From Isoetes taiwanensis (taxonomy: Eukaryota; Streptophyta; Lycopodiopsida; Isoetales; Isoetaceae): 64,000 nucleotides of DNA. The notes under the pieces were generated by a model. It had not been told where the DNA came from and did no database searches. It saw nothing but the letters and a program-made list of their open reading frames with translations. Where the stretch lies: the NCBI GenBank assembly GCA_021234155.1, contig JAJEKV010000055.1, positions 3,343,090-3,407,089 on the forward strand, written 5' to 3'. This document shows positions 57,916 to 64,000 of the stretch, one piece after another; the stretch's first letter is position 1, and each line of letters starts with the position of its first letter. The position numbers and the translations under genes were made by a program.

Positions 57916-59080
57916 ATGGGTTCTTTTAACATGAGCACAATTGTCTTATCAATATATCTAGTTGCTACTTTATCTTTATGCCAAAATTTGCTCGTCATAT
58001 CTTGCTCTGTTCTCACCACCCTTGCCCTTCGTTTCCCTTCTTTTAGTTCTTCTTCGCACCACAATTTGTTCTCATCCCCACTGCCCCTCACTTCCCCCTA
58101 ATCCTCCTCCACACGAATGATGATTGGGTTAAGTGTCAATGGCATTCAATTTACTCTTAATGGTAGTCCTTACTATGTTCATGGATTCAATGCCTTTTGG
58201 TTTACCCTCTGAGCCTTGCATCAAAACAATTGGCCTTGAGATAACATCTTTTTTGGGCGTGCGTGCTAACGAGGGGTTTAACGCATTTCGTACCAATAGC
58301 GGAATAATATTCACACAAAATGCATCGGATGCACAGCGGACAAGCCACGATCAATACAACTATACCAATATGGAAGGCCTTGATTTTGTCATCTCGGAGG
58401 CCAAAGACTTGGTCTTAAGGTTCTCATCCCTTTTGGTAACAATTGGCGGACTTATGGTGGCAAGCTTGTGTATGTTCAATGGGCCATGAACTCATCTACA
58501 CACAATGACTCTAAACTTGAAGGCGTTCTTCTGAATGAGAAGGCAAAGACCTTCTTCAAGAATGATATCTGGATGATCTTAAATAGAACCAATCGTTTTC
58601 AGCGCATAAAATGGCGAAGAGCCCTCTATTTTCTCTTGGGAACACTTGAGCGAACCACTTGTTGTCATAATGACACTTAGGGAATACATTGGAGGCATGG
58701 ACCAATGAGATGTAAATCTTTTATAAAATCTATAGATGCCAAACATTTGCTTTCTAATGGAAGGTTTCTACATTAACTAATTCGACTTAGAGTGATTGGA
58801 GGATCCACATCACGGAATTGATTTCATTAAACCTGCTGAAGCCCCCACATTGATTACGCTTCCAGCCCATTTTATCAAAATGGTTTTTATTGGATCACGC
58901 ACTTTGCAAGGCCAACGAATATGCACATGATTGTGTTAGGGAGCATCAACATGATGCCCATGTTATATTAGCATAGCTTTGTATGTTTATTTTGAATTTG
59001 GACTTGGACATTCCAACCTCCCACAAAAAGCTTATCTTTTTCAATAATGTGTTCGGTTATATGTTTGAGCATCCTACTCC
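57916..59080 (+). pseudogene. Endo-1,4-beta-mannanase (GH5_7-like) copy 3, 3'-truncated
   Basis: ATG at 57916 immediately follows element B. The signal peptide MGSFNMSTIVLSIYLVATLS is intact, and SVNGIQFTLNG and YYVHGFNAFW are readable near 58135-58200. GLDFVISEAK follows. The acid/base motif reads FSWEHLSEP (58631-58656), with Asn changed to Ser but Glu kept. The nucleophile segment near 58995 lacks the GGG of FGEFG. Homology ends abruptly at GAGCATCCTACTCC, inside the C-terminal region, at a perfect hairpin. Confidence 0.82.
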
Positions 59081-59098
59081 GTGCTGGAGTAGGATGCT
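59068..59098. repeat. Perfect 13-bp inverted repeat at the truncation point of mannanase copy 3
   Basis: AGCATCCTACTCC (59068-59080), loop GTGCT, then GGAGTAGGATGCT (59086-59098). The left arm is native mannanase sequence present in copies 1 and 2. The right arm is new, so the junction itself is an inverted duplication. Confidence 0.9.
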
Positions 59099-59108
59099 GC
59101 TTCTTCAT

Positions 59109-59477
59109 GGGATAGTACTTTTCTTTGCAAATTTAAAAATCGCATTGCGGGCATTGTCCATTTAATGGTTGATGAAAAATGCAACCGATACGGGGATATG
59201 AGATGATATTGGATATAGAGGCGTAGATGATATGGAAAAGTTCAATCTGGATTAGTATTGTCCTGCTCTTATGGTGGTTCCTTTTGTAAAGGCAATCGAT
59301 GTTATTCTCATTATCACCATGAGCTTTTCATGAGGCGAATAGACACTTCTTTGCAAAATTTTCTGTTCCTCTCTTGACAAAAACCGGATAACATCATTCA
59401 ATTAGGCGGGCTTCTCATGGCGTTCCTGTTCTATAAAATCCCAAATGCTATTATTCTTTTTATTGGTATTGGTGGAT
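59109..59477 (+). repeat. Direct repeat flanking unit 3, right copy
   Basis: Matches 33716-34093. No terminal TG...CA or polypurine tract is seen, so an LTR is not supported. Weak reverse-transcriptase-like reading (ILFFANLKIALRALSI) in this copy only. Confidence 0.82.
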
Positions 59478-60302
59478 GGCTTGGAGTCTCATGAATCTTT
59501 TTTGAAAAGCGGTTTGCCTCAAATGAAGTATTTTAGCGGTTTATAAAATACTTATGCAAATGGTTTCAATTTTTACTTGGTCAAGAAAATGTTGGATCCT
59601 TTTAGTAGGATGGTGATGTGTAATGAGAAGATTTTCTTTGGGCTTTGTCAAGTCCTTCACAAATTTCTAAGGGCATAGGTATTGTCACTACATATGGCAA
59701 AAGTAATATATGATTGATTCGCATGTTTATTTTCCTTTTCCTTTCTCCATTTCGATTACTAAAATTATGATCCATATAGATTGCATACCCTCTCAGATTT
59801 TTGCTTTAAACAAAAAGCAACTGGAATGTTTGGGCAATGCTAAAAGTAAGGAGAAGTCAAGCCTTAGTTGCGGTGTTATTCTCTTAAAGTTGGGTAGAGT
59901 GCGGTGGTTTAGAGTTTGACTTTGTATTGCGGAAAAAATTGAAAAGTTTTCTATAAAAGCTACTTTGGTTAATAAAATTTGAAACTCTTGTAGAACCACA
60001 TGCATTGCCACATACTTGGATCCACTTTGATTCATGAATGGACATGTTTCCCATCCTTGATATGGCAGAATCTTTCATGCTAAGAAAGAATCTTTCATGC
60101 TAAGAAACACAGGGGGAGGTAGTTTGAATGTATTTTTTCCCTTTAAATTTATTTCTAATGTGTTTGGAAAAATATTAGTTGATGGTAATTGTATTTAACA
60201 CAATTTGCACTCATGTGATGTAAGACATGCTATTCGGTTTGTTAGGAGATTATAGGTTTGATAATATGCCATAGTTTTTTGTTTTGAGTTTTGACAATTT
60301 GC

Positions 60303-60336
<34 letters not shown>

Positions 60337-60847
60337 GGCAGGTAACAATACTCTATAGATCTTGGCAATTTTGAAACCTTTTCCAAGTTTCATTAGGAAA
60401 TATAGATATATATGCGTTGTCATCTCATCCCCATATAGTTGGGCAAAGCGGGATATTCAAGATATATACCTTTACATGTTCTCGCATAAACATAAATGTG
60501 ACCTTGAAATTGTAACTCACCTTGAAATTGTAATTGCATACAATTAAATTCTTACAAAAGAAATTTATCGCGCGTGACCAAGGCCGCGCAAACATTCTCT
60601 TCTTGGGTATTTTACGGTTCAAAAATTTGAAGTCGAATGGTGCACGACTCAAGCCCCACCACTCAAAGTCCTCAAGATTTCCTCAGTTGTGTGTAGATCC
60701 CCTTAAATTTCAAGGTCCCTCAGTTCCTCAAGGTTCTATTGAGATTCCAAGCGAAATCTACCTAATTGTTCAAATTCCTTTAGTTCTCTCATATTTTTGT
60801 CATATTTTGAGGAGAAATCTCTTAAGATTCTTTTCAACTCCAAATAA
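59478..60847. other. No supported gene; contains a 31-T homopolymer
   Basis: Ordinary AT-rich sequence. A run of 31 T at 60305-60335 could be the poly-A of a minus-strand retroposed sequence, but nothing recognisable lies beside it. A short direct repeat, AGAATCTTTCATGCTAAGAA, is duplicated at 60069-60107. Confidence 0.45.
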
Positions 60848-61085
60848 TGTGTACGACTACAATGAAAGAATTCTAAGTAATTGTTTTGGGTCTATATTAC
60901 GTGTCACTTCCTAATATCCATTACCACTTATTCTTTTTTCTTCTTTGGTCTAAATAGTGTGTACGACTACAATGAAAGTATTCTAAATGATTGTTTTGGG
61001 TGTCACTTAGTAACATCCATTAGCACTTATTCTTTTTTCTTCTTTGGTCTACATTATGTGTCACTTTGTAACATCCATTATAGTA
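60848..61085 (+). repeat. Tandem repeat, about 109-bp unit
   Basis: GTGTACGACTACAATGAAAG occurs at 60849 and 60958. Each unit continues with TTGTTTTGGGT, AACATCCATTA and TTATTCTTTTTTCTTCTTTG. A third, shorter unit keeps only the second half. Confidence 0.78.
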
Positions 61086-61411
61086 TTGGAGACCCATAAT
61101 TCACACCTTGATTTTGGACAATGTTTACTTATGCATTAGATTGAAGACCATGATTTACACTTTGATTTACTTATGCAATGGATGTTTGTTAGGATTAAGT
61201 GCAAAAATCTTTTGTTGGGGGGATGTGATCAATTGATTTCTTGGGAGATGTGAACGATTGTTTTTTTTACTTGACGTTAATACTCAATTTGCCTGACCAT
61301 ATGATTATTGATTATGTAGTCATTTACATTAGCATTGATCCCACCATACACATTCACAAGATAATCTTTGTTATTTGGTAAACATGACTAGACACTTCTG
61401 AAGGAAAAAAG
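61086..61411. other. Spacer, nothing supported
   Basis: AT-rich sequence with no gene or repeat of note beyond an internal similarity of GACCATGATTTACACTTTGA and GACCCATAATTCACACCTTG. Confidence 0.4.
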
Positions 61412-62630
61412 AGATATAGTGTGTCCAAGATCTACAAAATGATCATTCAACCTTCTGAACTCAAGGTCACTACAAAATGGGGTTGCACTCAGCAAGAGGC
61501 AATCAAAATAATCATTGATGGATGGCAGGCACATTGTGCAAAAAAGATACTTTTATTTAGATGGCTTCTGTTGAATCAGAGTTTGTCTACTAATGAGAGA
61601 ATAGCAAAATATAAGGCTGCTCATTCAACATCGCGGATTGAGCTGCCGACTTCCGAGATCAATTTACCGTCTTTTCGATTGCCCGGCCCGACTTACGCCC
61701 GCGGCTCTGCAGGCGAAATCTCTGTAAGTCCACTCCCGGTTCCTCTTCCGCAAGAAATTTTTTGACTTTCTACATTTCCCAAGTGCCTTCGTGGCGCTTT
61801 GAGAACCTGACCCTCGGTCCATTTGGGCTCCGCCGAAGCAGAATGGTTCCACGATCACAAAACATTTAATCTCAATTGGATCAAAGCCTGCTTTCAGTCC
61901 CTGCTGGTTGAGACTGCCATAGCTCATAGAAGAAGCAAGGGCTTAGCATATGACAGAAATTGGGATTCTTTAGGGGAGTTACCATGGTTTTTATGCTTTC
62001 TTTAAACTTACTATCTATGATCTTTTTGATGTTGACATTGTGATTTTAGTAGAGAGCATTATGATATGGTTATCCCCCCCCTCTCGAGGAAGATATGATC
62101 CAAAGCCATTGCTGAGCGGTGGACAAAGGGGGGGTAATCAAGGCCAAGATGATCACCTTGGGCGGCACATTTTGGCTCATATAGCTTTGGGAGTCATTCT
62201 AGATGATGAAGATCTTTGGTGGTGGAATGAGTGCGAAGATTTACTTTCTTTACCAAAATGGGAGGACACTTTGACATCACCTGGGAAATCATCTCTACTT
62301 GTTCATGGTCCATACCCCTTTGGATCTTGATGAGCTTGAAGCGGTATTCCATATTGTCGAGTCGATCCATTGGAGTTGCTTTTGGGCTATGAATGAAATT
62401 CTGATTCGTTTTTACGTCTTGAACTATTACGGACATCCTCGATCATCTTTTGACTAGGTGATACAATAAAATTTTTTGATATCTAGGCGTGCTTTTTTTT
62501 TTCAGTCCCTTCTTAAGGGACAAGTAAGCATTAAAGGTTCTTCCCTTTTGCAATTCTTTGTATATATCATGTAACCTCTTTTGCATGTAATATCAAATCA
62601 CGCCTTAACCTCAAAAAAAAAAAAAAAAAA
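61412..62630 (+). mobile_element. LINE-like 3' end with poly-A tail
   Basis: SVSKIYKMIIQPSELKVTTK, then IIIDGWQAHCAKKILLFRWL and LLNQSLSTNERIAKYKA (61415-61620) resemble the region just before the zinc-binding tail of plant L1 reverse transcriptases. Frame changes follow. 62040-62330 gives DEDLWWWNECEDLLSLPKWE. The 3' end GTAACCTCTTTTGCATGTAA with CCTTAACCTC then A18 (62613-62630) is a typical retroposed tail. The part around 61640-61760 is richer in C+G and may be foreign. Confidence 0.5.
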
Positions 62631-62650
62631 TTAAGACACAAATAATGCCA

Positions 62651-62965
62651 AAGAAATGCTACAATGATGAGCACACACTTAACAATATTCTTGAAAATTA
62701 AATCAAATCCAGTTAGTGAGGTTAAATTTAATTCTAGCAAGGTGAGAGCTTTTGAATCAAGTTGCAAAAATGCAGAGAATGCTACAATGATGAGCACTGT
62801 CAACAATATTCTTGAAACAATGCATCAAAATCAGTTGAGGTTTAAATCTAATTCTAGCAAGGCGAGGGCGTTGAATCATTGAGCACAATAACATTCTTGA
62901 AAAGAATGCATCAAATCCAGTTATGAGGTTAAATCTAATTCTAGCAAGGTGAGAGCTTTGAATCG
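62651..62965 (+). repeat. Three-unit repeat with 123-bp period, partly open reading frame
   Basis: ATGATGAGCAC at 62664 and 62787 begins units of 41 codons that keep one open frame to 62882 (NxILExxxxxxRFKSNSSKARA type). A third unit lacks the start. Each has AATTCTAGCAAGGTGAGAGC. Coding use is not demonstrated. Confidence 0.72.
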
Positions 62966-64000
62966 GGTCCTTCACAATTGCGGAGTTCAAGAAAACATAC
63001 TTGAGTTCTCTTACAATGTAGATCACGGATCATAAAGCCGCGATGGTGGAGCCTCCTAAGCATGATATTCGATAAGAAAATGATATTCCTTGTTTTGTGA
63101 TTTGTCAATTTTGTCATTCAAAAACCTTGTTGATTTATCTTGGGAGAGATGAAGACTCCCTGTGTCAACATTGTGCAATTTTCCTTAGTTACAAAACTTA
63201 GGAGACAACGGGCAAAGTTATTCCTGGATAACTTGATGGCCGCAGAAAAATAATCATCCATTTCCCCCATTTATTCCTTAACTTGATTTTTGGATATTTA
63301 TCTTTGGTGCCAATTTTTTTGTTTTCCTTTATGTTTATATTTCCTTATTAATCCACAATCTCTTTACACATCTCATCACGGGGGTGCTACAATATATTTA
63401 ATGGTATCATTGTTAGGGGATGAATATAAGGAGTTTGAAATTAATTAGGAAGATTTGAAGGAAGTTGAATGCTCGGGGAAGAGGAAGAGGAGGTAACAAC
63501 ACTTTACCCATGCCATGTTGTTATAGGAAAAAAACTTTTTATTTAAAAGATATTACACCTTAGAACACGTGGTGGACTACATCTCATGATTTTGCTTTAT
63601 CAGTTTGAGGCTGCGAAAGGCGGAGAAAGAAAGAACAACTTCAACAAAGGTCGATTCATATGAATAGCTCCCAGGAACCTATGCATTCTTATACTACTTT
63701 ATCGATTCTGAGGGCTCTGAGAAAGATTAGAAATGTTCAAGAAAAGCCGAGGAAAAAAAAAAAACAAAGGGCTCGAGTTAATATAGATGTTATTTTATGA
63801 GGCGGATAGAAATTTAAAGGAAACATGAAGCGGATCTTTGAATCATCAAGCAATGAGGAGGAAGATCACGAGAAGAAGATGAGAATGCGGATGATCTTTT
63901 TTCTTGATTAGCGTGCTAAGCGCTGTGGTCTTCACCGATCTTTGACATACATTTTTCTCTTGAGATTTCAACGATGTCTATGGGGGTTGGTGGGTATTGC
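62966..64000. other. Right edge, no supported gene
   Basis: A Lys/Glu-type purine-rich stretch near 63600-63900 resembles the coding texture of the plus-strand blocks of A/B, but is too broken to assign. Confidence 0.35.

Noticed and set aside
33716-59477. The 375-bp direct repeats as LTRs of a retrotransposon
   Set aside because: No TG...CA ends, primer-binding site, polypurine tract or gag/pol coding lies between them; the interior is host-gene unit 3 plus a class II element.
60305-60335. Run of 31 T taken as a poly-A tail of a minus-strand retroelement
   Set aside because: No coding remnant, target duplication or LINE-like 3' end could be seen on either side, so only the homopolymer is reported.

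Overview
The window reads as nuclear DNA of a land plant with a large, repeat-rich genome. It is AT-rich, plant-type coding remnants (a cytochrome-b5 front-end desaturase, a GH5 endo-mannanase, L1-type LINE tails) lie far apart, and intron signals are plant-like. The species cannot be fixed from sequence alone; a fern, lycophyte, bryophyte or gymnosperm would all fit. No rRNA, tRNA, CRISPR or bacterial operon is visible. Few long reading frames survive, and most recognisable genes are frame-broken. The backbone is a three-fold repeat of one gene pair on the + strand: a front-end (delta-8 sphingolipid type) desaturase followed about 1.3 kb later by a GH5_7-type endo-beta-mannanase. Unit 1 is about 2.53-19.7 kb, unit 2 about 21.7-33.2 kb and unit 3 about 34.1-59.1 kb. 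The units differ in length mainly because large elements have landed in them. || Two copies of one giant DNA transposon, called A and B here, are the main discovery. Both end in the same perfect 32-bp terminal inverted repeat (TIR), and each is flanked by a 4-bp target duplication (TTTC for A, ACAT for B). Element A (3196-15799, 12.6 kb) sits inside the desaturase of unit 1; the desaturase of unit 2 preserves the empty site. Element B (36168-57910) sits two bases upstream of the ATG of the unit 3 mannanase, between its TATA box and its coding region. B is itself split by a third element, C (36966-46154, 9.2 kb, 17-bp TIRs), inserted in B's transposase-like gene; element A supplies the empty site for that event. 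|| A and B carry two divergent gene sets. On the minus strand is a transposase-like gene with the LDNCAGQNKN and MPGHTHEDVDALF motifs of a plant DUF7869-like family. On the plus strand is a series of unrecognised conserved coding blocks ending in an FCP1/NLI-interacting-factor-like HAD phosphatase domain (DLNGVLC ... WSS ... VDDD). Scattered through A and B is a GC-rich palindrome (core AAATCGCG-CTGG-CGCGATTT), about twenty copies in A. Element C carries a minus-strand protein with WSDGCASQF, GRWKGTHDG and a Cys-rich KCIKGECDKCG motif, an unrecognised multi-exon plus-strand gene, and many copies of its own palindrome, ATGTACAT. || Unit 2 holds a 7.2-kb insertion without visible inverted repeats (about 23.92-31.13 kb), which contains a GC-rich stretch. 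LINE 3' ends lie at both edges of the window (2-415, and about 61.4-62.63 kb with a poly-A tail). Where repeat copies can be compared by eye, AT-rich stretches agree almost perfectly. Short replacements and indels cluster at C/G-containing triplets, especially CTG, CAG and CCG. Some of the apparent frameshifts may therefore be sequencing errors at methylated cytosines, so every 'pseudogene' call here is provisional.
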